Source: Nitrospirota bacterium (lineage in GTDB: Bacteria > Nitrospirota > Thermodesulfovibrionia > Thermodesulfovibrionales > JdFR-85). Taken from it: a stretch of DNA of 39,082 nucleotides. The translations under genes were made by a program, and so were the position numbers. Positions 1 to 8,370 of the stretch are shown piece after piece; position 1 is the first letter of the stretch, and every line of letters begins with the position of its first letter. The notes beneath the pieces are model-generated. The model was not told the origin of the DNA. It was given only the letters and a program-made list of their open reading frames with translations, and did not search any database. Location of the stretch: positions 1-39,082 of the forward strand of contig WGEZ01000091.1 in NCBI GenBank assembly GCA_015492515.1, in the 5' to 3' direction.

Positions 1-711
1 GGTGTGATCGGCTCCGTCATGGCGTCGGTGCTTGAGGAGATGACCCTGCCGCTGCCGTCGACCCCTGCGGGGGGCATATCGAGAGAGGCGTTGAGGAAGG
101 TGGGGGGCTTTCTCGGTGATTGGGCTGACGTGCTCGCCGTCGGTCCGGGGCTCGGCAGGGAGGAGGAGACGGTGGAGTTCCTCCTCGGCCTCCTTACGGT
201 CTCGCCCGTTCCTGTGGTGATCGATGCCGACGGCCTCTTCGCCCTCTCGACCCTGGGCTGCAGGAGGCTCGTGAGGTTCCTGAGGGGGCTCGACACCCCC
301 GCTGTGCTCACACCCCACACGGGGGAGATGGCGAGGCTCGTGGGGCTGGAGGTCCCGGACATAAGGAAGAGGATGATAGAGGTGGCGACTGAGTTCGCGG
401 TGGAGACGGGGTGCTGCCTCGTCCTCAAGGGCGTCCCCGTGGTCGTGGCCTCCCCTGACGGGAGGTCCTTCGTCAACCCGACGGGCAACCCGGGCATGGC
501 CACCGCCGGAACGGGTGATGTGCTCACCGGCATGATCGCCTCCTTTGTCGGCCAGGGGCTGTCGGTGCTTGAGGCCTCCCTGCTCGGTGTCTACCTCCAC
601 GGGCTGGCCGGGGACCTGGCGGCCGGCTCCCTCACCGAGCACTCCCTGACGGCCGCCGCTGTAATCGATGCGCTCCCTGAGGCGTTCCGTTCCCTCAAGG
701 GCCTTTTGTAA
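1..711 (+). CDS. nnrD: ADP/ATP-dependent NAD(P)H-hydrate dehydratase, C-terminal part (5' end outside window)
   Basis: This is the C-terminal dehydratase domain of the NAD(P)HX repair enzyme, which converts damaged hydrated NAD(P)H back to NAD(P)H. The frame is open from base 1 and ends with TAA at 709-711, so the start lies upstream. Visible hallmarks are VGPGLG, VVIDADGL, the TPHTGEMARL stretch and the nucleotide-binding NPGMATAGTGDVLTGM motif near the C-terminus. Such domains are about 280 residues alone, or follow an epimerase domain in the bifunctional Nnr protein. About 236 residues are visible, so which form this is cannot be told. The next gene begins about 70 bases downstream on the same strand. 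Confidence 0.93.
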   Translation, partial: GVIGSVMASVLEEMTLPLPSTPAGGISREALRKVGGFLGDWADVLAVGPGLGREEETVEFLLGLLTVSPVPVVIDADGLFALSTLGCRRLVRFLRGLDTPAVLTPHTGEMARLVGLEVPDIRKRMIEVATEFAVETGCCLVLKGVPVVVASPDGRSFVNPTGNPGMATAGTGDVLTGMIASFVGQGLSVLEASLLGVYLHGLAGDLAAGSLTEHSLTAAAVIDALPEAFRSLKGLL

Positions 712-725
712 AACCCCTGTTCTGA

Positions 726-733
726 TATAAAAT
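726..733 (+). promoter_or_regulatory. AT-rich possible -10 element before the sensor kinase gene
   Basis: TATAAAAT lies in a short AT-rich stretch in otherwise GC-rich DNA, between the stop of the dehydratase gene and the sensor kinase gene. No convincing -35 hexamer is seen 16-18 bases upstream, so this is only a candidate -10. If it is used, transcription would start near 738, leaving a leader of about 45 bases before the ATG at 784. It would then exclude little of the kinase N-terminus. Confidence 0.3.
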
Positions 734-783
734 ATAGAAAAGTCCGCAGGTTGCGAGAGGGCAGGCTGCAACTGTACACGGAG

Positions 784-2460
784 ATGCAGATCCCAAGGCT
801 CATAAGGTCGAGTCTCAACCTCAAGGTGCTCCTGGTGACCGGCGTCATCCTCGTCTCCACGATAGGGATGACCTTCTACGTGCTCGGTAAGAGGCACGAG
901 AGGTTGCTCCTGGAGCAGATGAAGACACCGGCGAGGATACTCTTCAGACAGGTCGTCCTCACGAGGCGCTGGATAGCTGACCACGGCGGTATATTCGTCG
1001 AGAAACTGCCCTGGGTCAAGAGGAACCCCTATCTCAAGGATGGTGAGATCGTCGATATCGAGGGGCGGCGGTATGTGAAGGAGAACCCGGCGTATGTCAC
1101 GAGGGAGCTCTCGGAGTACTCCAAGCGGGAGGGGATCTACTGGTTCCACATCACCAGCCTCAACCTCGTCAACCCGGCGAACGCCCCTGACGACTTTGAA
1201 CGGGAGGCGCTGAGACGTTTCGAAGCAGAGGGGCTCGAGGAGCTCACCACGATCGAAAGGGTGGAGGGTGTGCAGTACTTCAGATACATCGCACCCCTGT
1301 ACGTGGAGCCTCCCTGCCTCGAATGCCACCGGGGCTACCGGATCGGAGACATCAGGGGTGCGATAAGCGTCACCATACCGGTGAACAACCTCTTCACCCA
1401 TATAGACGAGAACAGGAGGGATATGCTGGTGGCCACCTTCGTGATATCCGCCGTCTTGCTCCTCGCCCTCTTCCTCTCACTCAGGAGGATGGTGATAACA
1501 CCGGTCAGCAGGCTGAGGGAGGCGATCGAGGACTTCTCGAGGGGGAGGGCCGTTCCGGACAGCCGCCTCCAGACGGTCGAGGACGAGATCGGTGCCCTCT
1601 ACAGGGCGTTCACGGAGATGCGCGAGACCATCGACCGGTACCAGGAGGGCCTGCGGGAGCGGATAAAGGAGGCGACGGAGGAGCTCCAGCAGTCGAACAG
1701 GCGGCTCGTCGAGGCGAGCAGGCAGTACAAGGAGCTGAGCAACAGGAAGTCCGAGTTCATCACCAACATATCGCACGAGTTGAGGACCCCGCTGACGGCC
1801 ATCAAGGGTGCGATAGACTACATAAGCACGAAGCTCTCGAGGTTGAAGGACGAGGCGGTGGACTCCGGCGTCGCCGACGTCTTCACCTTCCTCGGTATAA
1901 TCCGATCCAATGCGGAGAGGCTCGTAAGGATGGTGAACGACACCCTCGATATCGAGAAGATCGAGTCAGGGAGGGTGAAGTTCCATTTCGCTGAGCTGGA
2001 GCTGGGCCACGTCATCGATGACGTGATCGCAGAGACCGTACCGCTGCTCGACGACAAGGGCATCGTCGTGAGCAAGGACGTCGAAGAGGGGCTGTACATC
2101 CTCGCCGACGAGGACCGTATAAGGCAGGTCCTCCTCAACCTCATCACAAACGCCGTACAGCACTCACCGGAGGGTTCCGAGATAGGGGTGGAGGGCTACC
2201 TTACGGGCGACTGGGTGGTGGTGAGGATCACCGACAGAGGACCGGGGATAAAGCCGGAGGAGCAGAAGAGGGTCTTCGAGAAGTTCTACAAGGGGAGCCC
2301 CGGCGGTACAGGGCTCGGCCTGGCGATCAGCAAGAGCATAGTCGAGGGGCACAGGGGCGAGATAGGTGTGGTGAGCGACGGGGTCAACGGAAGCATATTC
2401 TACTTCAAGCTGCCGGCCCTGAGGGTGAGGGATGGGGAAGCTGATACTTGTCGTAGATGA
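784..2460 (+). CDS. Membrane histidine kinase with a c-heme (Tll0287-like) periplasmic sensor domain
   Basis: Sensor kinase of a two-component system. From the ATG at 784 it has an N-terminal membrane helix (about residues 14-35), then a periplasmic domain holding CLECH (Cys178, Cys181, His182). That is a CXXCH c-heme site, as in Tll0287-like (DUF3365) sensors. A second membrane helix, a HAMP segment, a coiled coil and the catalytic core follow: phospho-acceptor His331 in SHELRTP, the N box NLITNAVQHS, the DRGPGIK box and GTGLGLAI. The reading frame extends back to a TTG at 751, which would add 11 residues. Neither start has a clear ribosome site, and I prefer the ATG. The gene overlaps the response regulator gene by 29 bases, so the two are surely a pair. 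The signal is probably redox or a ligand binding the heme, which is inference. Confidence 0.92.
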   Translation: MQIPRLIRSSLNLKVLLVTGVILVSTIGMTFYVLGKRHERLLLEQMKTPARILFRQVVLTRRWIADHGGIFVEKLPWVKRNPYLKDGEIVDIEGRRYVKENPAYVTRELSEYSKREGIYWFHITSLNLVNPANAPDDFEREALRRFEAEGLEELTTIERVEGVQYFRYIAPLYVEPPCLECHRGYRIGDIRGAISVTIPVNNLFTHIDENRRDMLVATFVISAVLLLALFLSLRRMVITPVSRLREAIEDFSRGRAVPDSRLQTVEDEIGALYRAFTEMRETIDRYQEGLRERIKEATEELQQSNRRLVEASRQYKELSNRKSEFITNISHELRTPLTAIKGAIDYISTKLSRLKDEAVDSGVADVFTFLGIIRSNAERLVRMVNDTLDIEKIESGRVKFHFAELELGHVIDDVIAETVPLLDDKGIVVSKDVEEGLYILADEDRIRQVLLNLITNAVQHSPEGSEIGVEGYLTGDWVVVRITDRGPGIKPEEQKRVFEKFYKGSPGGTGLGLAISKSIVEGHRGEIGVVSDGVNGSIFYFKLPALRVRDGEADTCRR

Positions 2461-3115
2461 CGATCCGGACATCATCAATGTCCTGAAGGCGAACCTCGAG
2501 CTCCATGACTACGAGGTGGATACCGCCATGAACTGCAGGGAGACCGAGGAGAGGCTCTCCGAGAGGCTCCCGGACCTCGTCATCCTCGATTTGATGCTGC
2601 CCGACGGTGACGGCATCGAGGTCTGCAGGAGGATAAAGGGCGAGTTCAGGGACCTCCCCATAATCATGCTCACCGCGAGGGACAGGATATCCGACAAGGT
2701 GATGGGTCTCGAGAGCGGCGCCGACGACTACGTGGTGAAGCCCTTTGAGACACTGGAGCTCATTGCGAGGATAAAGGCCTGCCTCAGGAGGTACAGGGTG
2801 CAGGAGCCGGACGTCCTCCAGGCGGGTGACGTGAAGATCGATTACCAGAGGAGGCTCGTGGAGGTGAGGGGACGGCGGATCGAGCTGACCCCGAAGGAGT
2901 TCGAGCTCCTCTGCCTCCTGATGGAGAACAGGGGGAAGGTCCTGAGCAGGGACTTCATAAGGAGGTCCCTCTGGAGGGGATCACAGCTCTACTCCTGGTC
3001 GAGGGTGATCGACGTCCATATACAGCACCTGCGGCAGAAGATAGAGGAGGACCCTTCGGCACCGGAGTACATACTCACCATCGCGGGCGTCGGGTACAGG
3101 TTCGCCGAGAGATGA
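2432..3115 (+). CDS. OmpR/PhoB-family response regulator
   Basis: The 227-residue partner of the heme-sensing kinase. The receiver domain (about 1-120) has acidic residues in VVDDDPD, phospho-acceptor Asp53 in VILDLMLPDGDG and the conserved Lys in DDYVVKPFE. The C-terminal winged-helix DNA-binding domain (about 130-227) carries LTPKEFELLCLLMENRGKVL and VDVHIQHLRQKIE and ends VGYRFAE, typical of PhoB/OmpR. The ATG at 2432 follows a strong GAGGGTGAGG ribosome site inside the kinase gene, which suggests translational coupling. Its stop overlaps the ATG of the next gene (ATGA). Target genes cannot be read from the sequence. Confidence 0.95.
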   Translation: MGKLILVVDDDPDIINVLKANLELHDYEVDTAMNCRETEERLSERLPDLVILDLMLPDGDGIEVCRRIKGEFRDLPIIMLTARDRISDKVMGLESGADDYVVKPFETLELIARIKACLRRYRVQEPDVLQAGDVKIDYQRRLVEVRGRRIELTPKEFELLCLLMENRGKVLSRDFIRRSLWRGSQLYSWSRVIDVHIQHLRQKIEEDPSAPEYILTIAGVGYRFAER

Positions 3116-3783
3116 TCATCACGCCGGAGCCCCCCTGGACCGGAGGCCTAATGGTCTTCTTCACGGACCGTGAAATAGGTGTGCGGAGGACCGCGGTGGC
3201 CAGGGTCTCCTCAGTGCCGGAAGAGAGGATATTCATGCCCCTTCAGCGGCACACCGACCGGGTCTTCGTGCTCGATGGACCCTGCAGGCCGCCTGAGGCG
3301 GACGCCGTGGTGACCGGAAGGCGGGGGCTGCTCCTCGGTGTCCAGGTGGCTGACTGCGTTCCCATCCTCCTTGCCGACCCGGTCAGAGGCGTGGTGGGTG
3401 CGGTGCACGCAGGCTGGAGGGGGACGGCGGGAGGTATCCTGAGAAAGACGCTCCAGGTGATGGCGGATGGATTTTCAGCCGGGTTTGATGATATACTGAT
3501 CGCCCTGGGGCCCTCCATCAGGGGATGCTGCTACAGTGTGGGAGAGGATACCCTCAGGGCTGTTGCGGCGGCGACGGGAGAGGGTGACTACGTCAGCTTC
3601 CGGGACGGAAGGGCCTGGATTGACCTCGCAGAGGCGAACAGGGCCCAGGCGGTCTCGATGGGGGTGCCCGAGGAGAACCTCTGGATCTCCGGGATCTGCA
3701 CCTGCTGCAACCCCGGGAGGTTCCACTCCTACAGGTGCTCGCAGACGAAGGAGCGGCAGGGCGGGTTCATCGGGTTGAAGTGA
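3112..3783 (+). CDS. pgeF: Peptidoglycan editing factor / laccase-domain protein (YfiH family)
   Basis: A cytoplasmic YfiH/DUF152 enzyme. Members were first called polyphenol oxidases and are now linked to purine nucleoside phosphorolysis and removal of mis-incorporated residues from peptidoglycan precursors. Family marks are LQRHTDRV, ADAVVT, VADCVPILLADP, the metal-site segment VHAGWRGTAGGI, GPSIRGCCYSVG, and the closing CTCCNPGRFHSYR with metal-binding Cys and His. At 223 residues it is slightly shorter than the usual 240-260. The ATG at 3112 overlaps the stop of the response regulator gene by four bases. The pairing with a two-component system looks incidental, a feature of this tightly packed run of housekeeping genes. 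Confidence 0.92.
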   Translation: MIITPEPPWTGGLMVFFTDREIGVRRTAVARVSSVPEERIFMPLQRHTDRVFVLDGPCRPPEADAVVTGRRGLLLGVQVADCVPILLADPVRGVVGAVHAGWRGTAGGILRKTLQVMADGFSAGFDDILIALGPSIRGCCYSVGEDTLRAVAAATGEGDYVSFRDGRAWIDLAEANRAQAVSMGVPEENLWISGICTCCNPGRFHSYRCSQTKERQGGFIGLK

Positions 3784-3921
3784 TGCCTCGGTCTACAGGC
3801 ATGGATGCCTGACACGCAGGGCGGGGAGGGGTAACGTCGGGAGAAGACGAACGGCACAGCCGTCCAAACGGGCCTCGTCACCCCATGACGCCGGCCTCGG
3901 CGGGGTCCGTCAGGCGGTAAG

Positions 3922-3939
3922 GCCTGATCTTTATCAGGC
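3922..3939 (+). other. Perfect 7-bp inverted repeat (small hairpin) before the CBS gene
   Basis: GCCTGAT and ATCAGGC form a perfect 7-bp stem around a 4-base loop (CTTT). It sits 30 bases before the ATG of the CBS-domain gene in a 185-base gap that otherwise shows nothing. There is no T-run after it, so it is not a standard intrinsic terminator. It would lie in the 5' leader if transcription starts upstream, and could affect mRNA stability or be an operator. Confidence 0.4.
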
Positions 3940-3968
3940 TGATCACCGGAGTTGTAAAGGGGGATACG

Positions 3969-4445
3969 ATGGAAGGAGGAGAGCTGAAGGCAAGGGACAT
4001 CATGAACAGGGACGTCGTGACCGTAAGGCCCGACACCTCGGTGGAGGAGCTGGGAAGGCTCTTCATCGAGAAGGACATCCCCGGTGCTCCGGTAGTGGAT
4101 GAAGACGGTACCCTCTACGGCATCGTGACCGAGAACGACCTGATCAGCAAGGAGAAGCGCCTCCATATACCCACGATAATCAGGGTCGCCGACGCCTTCA
4201 TACCGATCGAGAGCGACGCCAGGGTCGAGCAGGAGATCAGGCGGATGGCGGCGACATCGGTCGGTGAGATCTGCACCAGGGATGTGATCACCGTGGATGA
4301 GGATACACCCGTTGCGGATATAGCCACCATAATGACCGAGAAGAAGATCCACCTCCTTCCGGTGCTGAGCGACGGCAGACTCGTGGGGATCATCGGAAAG
4401 AAGGACGTCATAAGGGCCATATCCGGCGGCTCGACGGGATCCTGA
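3969..4445 (+). CDS. CBS-domain pair protein
   Basis: A small cytoplasmic protein of 158 residues made of little more than two CBS motifs. The first covers about residues 5-75 (MNRDVVTVRPDTSVEEL through GIVTENDLI) and the second about 90-150 (CTRDVITVDEDTPVADI through GIIGKKDVI). Such pairs bind adenine nucleotides and act as energy-state sensors, usually on a partner protein. No other domain is present, so the partner is unknown. The ATG at 3969 follows an AAAGGGGG ribosome site. It lies 185 bases after pgeF and 29 bases before tsaE and may belong to the tsaE-nadK transcription unit. It resembles the CBS region of the protein at 32141-32761, but shares no long identical stretch with it. Confidence 0.9.
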   Translation: MEGGELKARDIMNRDVVTVRPDTSVEELGRLFIEKDIPGAPVVDEDGTLYGIVTENDLISKEKRLHIPTIIRVADAFIPIESDARVEQEIRRMAATSVGEICTRDVITVDEDTPVADIATIMTEKKIHLLPVLSDGRLVGIIGKKDVIRAISGGSTGS

Positions 4446-4474
4446 CCGGCCGTCTGAAGGACGCTGATCCGCCC

Positions 4475-4927
4475 ATGACTCTAACTCATGTGGTAGAGAC
4501 CTCGGACGAGAGGGAGACCATCGAGGTCGGAGAGAGCCTCGGCAGGGTCCTCCGGGAGGGCGACGTGGTCTGTCTGTACGGAGACCTCGGTACGGGAAAG
4601 ACCACCCTGGTGAAGGGGATCGCCAGGGCCCTGGGCATCGAGGAGAGGGAGATAACGAGTGCAAGCTTCCTGATAATCTCTGAACATCACGGAGAGAGGA
4701 GCCTCTACCACATAGACCTCTACAGGGTCGGGGAGGAGGAGTTGATGGACCTCGGGCTCGAGGACTACCTTGACGGCGGCGGCATCGCTGTGGTTGAATG
4801 GGCGGAGAGGCTCCGGGGATGGGACTGCACCTTCACCGTCCGCCTCAGGTTCCTGGATGGTACAAAGAGGGAGATAACGATCCTCGGCGGCGAGAGGGTG
4901 GGGCTGATCAAGGAGGCAGGCAGATGA
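4475..4927 (+). CDS. tsaE: tRNA threonylcarbamoyladenosine biosynthesis ATPase TsaE
   Basis: TsaE (YjeE) is the ATPase that assists the TsaB-TsaD complex in making the t6A modification of ANN-decoding tRNAs. The 150-residue protein has the Walker A motif GDLGTGKTT at residues 36-44, the loop ITSASFLI where most homologues read VTSPTF, the YHIDLYR segment, and the conserved VVEWAERL near the C-terminus. Length is normal for the family. The Pro-Thr to Ala-Ser change in the loop is unusual but the fold signature is clear. Its stop overlaps the nadK ATG (ATGA). The partner gene tsaD is in this window at 26482-27525; tsaB is not seen. Confidence 0.95.
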   Translation: MTLTHVVETSDERETIEVGESLGRVLREGDVVCLYGDLGTGKTTLVKGIARALGIEEREITSASFLIISEHHGERSLYHIDLYRVGEEELMDLGLEDYLDGGGIAVVEWAERLRGWDCTFTVRLRFLDGTKREITILGGERVGLIKEAGR

Positions 4928-5775
4928 AGAGGATAGGGATAATATCGAAGCCGGGCAAGCCCGAACCGCCGGAGGTCCTGAGGAAGCTCATCCCCTGGAT
5001 CACGGAGAGGGGGTACGCCGTCTTCGTCGATCAGGAGACGGCCTCTGTGCTGGGGATCGAGGGTCACCCCAGAGCCGAGCTCCCCGGGTTGGTGGATGCC
5101 GTGATCGTCCTCGGAGGCGACGGAACGATGCTTGGTGCTGCCAGGCTTGTGGCCGAGGAGGGGCTGCCCATACTCGGGGTGAACCTGGGAGGCCTCGGAT
5201 TCATCACAGAGGTGAACCTCTCGGAGCTCTATCCGGCGGTGGAGAAGATGCTGAAGGGTGAGTGTTCGATCGAGGAGAGGGTGATGCTCCAGGCCGAGAT
5301 CATCCGCAGCGGAGAGACGGTAACGACCTACACGGTGCTGAACGATGCGGTCATAACCAAGGGAGCCCTGGCGAGGATAATAGACCTGGAGACCTATGTC
5401 GACCACTCCTACGTCACCACCTTCAAGTCCGACGGACTGATCATATCCACACCGACAGGGTCGACGGCGTACAACCTCTCCGCCGGTGGACCGATCGTCC
5501 ATCCCGCCCTTGACTGCATGCTCCTGACGCCGATCTGTCCCCATACGCTGACGAACAGGCCGATCGTCCTCTCCGGAGAGTCGTTGATCGAGGTGACGCT
5601 CAAGTCGGAGAGCGAGGACGTCTTCCTCACCCTGGACGGACAGCTCGGTTTCTCGCTCGTGAAGGGCGACGTGGTCGCTGTCAGGAAGTCCGCCCACAAG
5701 ACCCGCCTCCTCATGCCCTGCGAGAGGGACTATTTCCAGGTATTGAGGGAGAAGCTGAAATGGGGGGAGAGGTGA
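4924..5775 (+). CDS. nadK: NAD kinase
   Basis: Phosphorylates NAD to NADP in the cytoplasm. The 283-residue protein has the GGDGT motif at residues 64-68, the glycine-rich GVNLGGLGFITE segment, and the conserved SDGLIISTPTGSTAYNLSAG region with the substrate-binding loop. A longer in-frame opening exists from 4798, but the ATG at 4924 gives the normal length, follows an AGGCAG-type site and overlaps the tsaE stop, so it is preferred. The stop overlaps the start of the uracil-DNA glycosylase gene in a TGATG arrangement. Together with nnrD at the window start, the region holds two NAD(P)-metabolism genes. Confidence 0.96.
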   Translation: MKRIGIISKPGKPEPPEVLRKLIPWITERGYAVFVDQETASVLGIEGHPRAELPGLVDAVIVLGGDGTMLGAARLVAEEGLPILGVNLGGLGFITEVNLSELYPAVEKMLKGECSIEERVMLQAEIIRSGETVTTYTVLNDAVITKGALARIIDLETYVDHSYVTTFKSDGLIISTPTGSTAYNLSAGGPIVHPALDCMLLTPICPHTLTNRPIVLSGESLIEVTLKSESEDVFLTLDGQLGFSLVKGDVVAVRKSAHKTRLLMPCERDYFQVLREKLKWGER

Positions 5776-6446
5776 TGGAGCCCTCCCGGCTGGAGACGCT
5801 CTTCAGGTACTACGCTGCCCTCGGTTTCGAGAGGCTGGCGGTGAGGCTGCCGGAGAGAAAAGGCAGGGGCCGGCGCAGAGGGAAGGAGCTCTCCCTCGAT
5901 GAGCTGAGGCGCCGGATCGGAGACTGCAGGCGGTGCAGGCTCTCGGAGAAGAGGAAGAGGCTCGTCTTCGGCGAGGGTGATCCCGATGCAAGGCTCCTCT
6001 TCGTCGGCGAGGCACCGGGTGAGGAGGAGGACAGGCAGGGGAGGCCCTTCGTGGGGAAGGCCGGGGAGCTGCTGAACCGGCTCATTGAGAAGATGGGCTT
6101 CAAGAGGGAGGAGGTCTACATCGCCAATACTGTTAAGTGCAGACCCCCTGGCAACCGCAAGCCCCTGGAGGACGAGATCAGGACCTGCATGCCCTTCCTG
6201 GAGAGGCAGATCGAGATCATCGCTCCCGCGGTCATCATGACCCTCGGTGATGTGGCGACGAGGGCCCTCCTTGGCGATGTGGGCAGCATCTCAAGGGTGA
6301 GGGGGAAGACCTTCAGCTACCGGGGGATCCCCCTGGTGCCCACCTTCCATCCCTCCTATCTGCTGAGAAACCCGAAGAGCAAGTGGCTCACCTGGAGCGA
6401 TGCCCAGGTCGTGCTGGGCCTGCTCAGCGGGAAGAGAGGTGGTTGA
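5775..6446 (+). CDS. Family 4 uracil-DNA glycosylase (Fe-S)
   Basis: Removes uracil from deaminated DNA. The enzyme belongs to the thermostable, iron-sulfur family 4 UDGs. Four cysteines fit the 4Fe-4S ligands: Cys51 and Cys54 (CRRC), Cys122 (KCRPPGNR) and Cys138. Active-site motifs are GEAPGEEED (from residue 79) and HPSYLLR near the C-terminus. I chose ATG 5775 because it follows GGGGAGAGG and overlaps the nadK stop (TGATG); an ATG at 5760 would add five residues. An N-terminal stretch of about 40 residues rich in Arg and Glu precedes the domain. The last 23 bases overlap the convergent NUDIX gene. Confidence 0.93.
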   Translation: MEPSRLETLFRYYAALGFERLAVRLPERKGRGRRRGKELSLDELRRRIGDCRRCRLSEKRKRLVFGEGDPDARLLFVGEAPGEEEDRQGRPFVGKAGELLNRLIEKMGFKREEVYIANTVKCRPPGNRKPLEDEIRTCMPFLERQIEIIAPAVIMTLGDVATRALLGDVGSISRVRGKTFSYRGIPLVPTFHPSYLLRNPKSKWLTWSDAQVVLGLLSGKRGG

Positions 6447-6930
6447 GGTACCTCTCGAACTCCTCCTCGAAGTTGTCGCTGAAAACGCCCGAGCCGATCC
6501 TCTCCCTTATCTCCTCCAGAGGCCAGAACCTGACCGCCTCAATCTCCTCCCTGTTGAAATCGAAGGGTCCCTCATGGAGGCACTCGTGGGTGTAGACGAG
6601 TTCGGACTCGTAGGGGTTTGAATGGATGTAGGTGTAGAGGAACCTCACGTCTCCGCCGGTGATACCCAGTTCTTCGGCCATCTCCCTCAGCACCGCATCC
6701 TCGATGCGCTCTCCGGCATCCACATGACCACCCACGGAGGTGTCCCACCTGCCGGGAGCGACGTCCTTATCCATGGACCTCTTCTGGAGCAGGATCTCCC
6801 CTGAGGAGTTTACCACGATCACATGTACCACGCGGTGCAGGAGGCTCGAGTTGCCGTGTATAACAGCCCTCGGAGCGGTCCCGATCACCTCGCCCTCTTC
6901 GTTCACTATCTCCAGTATCTCCTCAGCCAT
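6424..6930 (-). CDS. NUDIX hydrolase (YfcD/Idi-like)
   Basis: A cytoplasmic pyrophosphohydrolase of 168 residues. The Nudix box runs from Gly68 to Ile90 and matches GX5EX7REUXEEXGU fully (Glu74, Arg82, Glu83, Glu86, Glu87). The N-terminal LHRVVHVIVVNSSGEILLQKR and the WDTSVGGHVDAGE segment resemble the YfcD/isopentenyl-diphosphate isomerase-like branch, often annotated as 'NUDIX domain-containing protein'. The substrate is not predictable. It is transcribed away from the MFS gene and runs 23 bases into the 3' end of the convergent glycosylase gene. Confidence 0.92.
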   Translation of the reverse strand: MAEEILEIVNEEGEVIGTAPRAVIHGNSSLLHRVVHVIVVNSSGEILLQKRSMDKDVAPGRWDTSVGGHVDAGERIEDAVLREMAEELGITGGDVRFLYTYIHSNPYESELVYTHECLHEGPFDFNREEIEAVRFWPLEEIRERIGSGVFSDNFEEEFERYLNHLSSR

Positions 6931-7104
6931 GCCCTAAGATAACAGACCCCATCCCGGTCTTTCAACCCGTCGCCGAAGGGCGGCCCACCCCGGGGTGATG
7001 AGGGCACAGGCTGTCGCTTGAGAGGGTGTCCGTCGCCGGTCCCGAACCCGTTCCGCTTCAGCCGGCGGCCCTTCGTGGTCGGGACCGGGCCGTTTCCTGC
7101 CTCT

Positions 7105-7134
7105 TTGACGCCCCGGTGCTGATTCTGTTATCGT
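7105..7134 (+). promoter_or_regulatory. Candidate sigma-70 promoter for the MFS gene
   Basis: TTGACG (7105-7110) and TATCGT (7129-7134) are separated by 18 bases. The -35 matches five of six consensus bases and the -10 four of six. Transcription would start near 7141. That would place the GTG at 7144 almost at the transcript end, so the GTG at 7162 may be the real start of the transporter gene. The rest of the 213-base divergent gap (6931-7143) shows nothing else clear. Confidence 0.4.
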
Positions 7135-7143
7135 TAACCCAGG

Positions 7144-8361
7144 GTGTCCGGGAACGGTTCAGTGTGGAAGGGGGTCTCGGAGTTCCTCGGCCTCCGGAGG
7201 AGCACGGTCGCGGTCCTTGCGATGGTGATACTCGTGGGCATGGGGGAGCGGATGGCCGAGCGTTTCCTGCCCATCTACCTGATCGCCCTCGGCGGCGGTG
7301 CCGTCTCGATAGGCCTCCTCAACGGCCTCGACAACCTCCTCTCGGCGCTCTATTCCTTTCCCGGCGGCTACCTCTCCGACCGATTGGGGTACAAACGGGC
7401 GCTGCTGCTGTTCAACCTCATCGCCATGTCCGGCTTCCTCCTCGTGGTCCTCATACCGAGGTGGCAGGCCGTCCTTCTGGGGGCGGTCTTCTTCCTCTCC
7501 TGGACGGCGATCTCCCTGCCTGCAACGATGAGCCTCATCTCCAGGGTGCTGCCTCCCCACAAGAGGACCATGGGGGTGAGCATGCACTCCCTCGTCCGCA
7601 GGATCCCCATGGCCCTCGGACCTGTCCTCGGCGGACTCTGCATCAGCCTCTGGGGGGAGCGTGACGGCGTCCGTATCGCCTTCGCCTTCGCCTTCCTGCT
7701 GGCCATCGTGGCCGCCCTCCTTCAGCAGAGGCTGATCGAAGAGAGGCCGCCGGAGGGAGAGGTCCTGCCGGAGAAGAACCCGCTGAGGCTCCTCCGGTAC
7801 CTGAACCCCTCCCTCCGGAGGCTGCTGTTGTCCGATATCATGGTCCGGTTCTGTGAACAGATCCCCTATGCCTTTGTCGTTGTCTGGAGCATGAAGAGGA
7901 TCGCCGAGCCTGTGAGTGCCGTGCAGTTCGGCGTGCTGACGAGCATCGAGATGGTCACGGCGGTGCTGATCTATATCCCCGTGGCCTACCTGGCCGACAG
8001 GAGCGCGAAGAAGCCCTTTGTGGTCATGACCTTCCTCTTCTTCACCCTCTTCCCCCTGGTGCTCATCTTCTGCCAGTCCTTCAAGGCCCTGGTGTTCGCC
8101 TTCATCCTGAGGGGGCTGAAGGAGTTCGGCGAGCCGACGAGGAAGGCGCTGATCATGGACCTTGCGCCGGAGCACCGGAAGGCGGGTATCTTCGGCCTCT
8201 ACTACCTACTGCGTGACACCGTCGTCTCCGTGGCGGCCTTCGGAGGGGCCTTCCTCTGGATGATCAGCCCTGTGGTCAACTTCCTGGTCGCCTTCTCCTT
8301 CGGGCTGGCCGGCACGGCGGTCTTCGCCCTCTGGGGGAGGGATCATACAGAGACCCGTTGA
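7144..8361 (+). CDS. Major facilitator superfamily transporter
   Basis: A 405-residue inner-membrane carrier with about 12 hydrophobic segments in two halves and a central loop rich in charged residues (about residues 195-220). The loop after helix 2 carries the MFS signature in the form GGYLSDRLGYKRALL, and the equivalent loop in the second half reads YLADRSAKKP. No NarK-type nitrate/nitrite signature was recognised, so the substrate is unknown. The frame opens with GTG at 7144; GTG at 7162 is an equally good start with a better leader. The gene ends nine bases before the convergent chaperone gene of the molybdoenzyme operon, but its opposite strand argues against a shared operon. Confidence 0.88.
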   Translation: MSGNGSVWKGVSEFLGLRRSTVAVLAMVILVGMGERMAERFLPIYLIALGGGAVSIGLLNGLDNLLSALYSFPGGYLSDRLGYKRALLLFNLIAMSGFLLVVLIPRWQAVLLGAVFFLSWTAISLPATMSLISRVLPPHKRTMGVSMHSLVRRIPMALGPVLGGLCISLWGERDGVRIAFAFAFLLAIVAALLQQRLIEERPPEGEVLPEKNPLRLLRYLNPSLRRLLLSDIMVRFCEQIPYAFVVVWSMKRIAEPVSAVQFGVLTSIEMVTAVLIYIPVAYLADRSAKKPFVVMTFLFFTLFPLVLIFCQSFKALVFAFILRGLKEFGEPTRKALIMDLAPEHRKAGIFGLYYLLRDTVVSVAAFGGAFLWMISPVVNFLVAFSFGLAGTAVFALWGRDHTETR

Positions 8362-8370
8362 TGCCCCGCC

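Noticed and set aside
3729-4664. A 311-codon minus-strand frame across the gap and the CBS gene.
   Set aside because: Composition is Pro/Arg/Ser-rich without motifs, and it runs antisense to pgeF, the CBS gene and tsaE.
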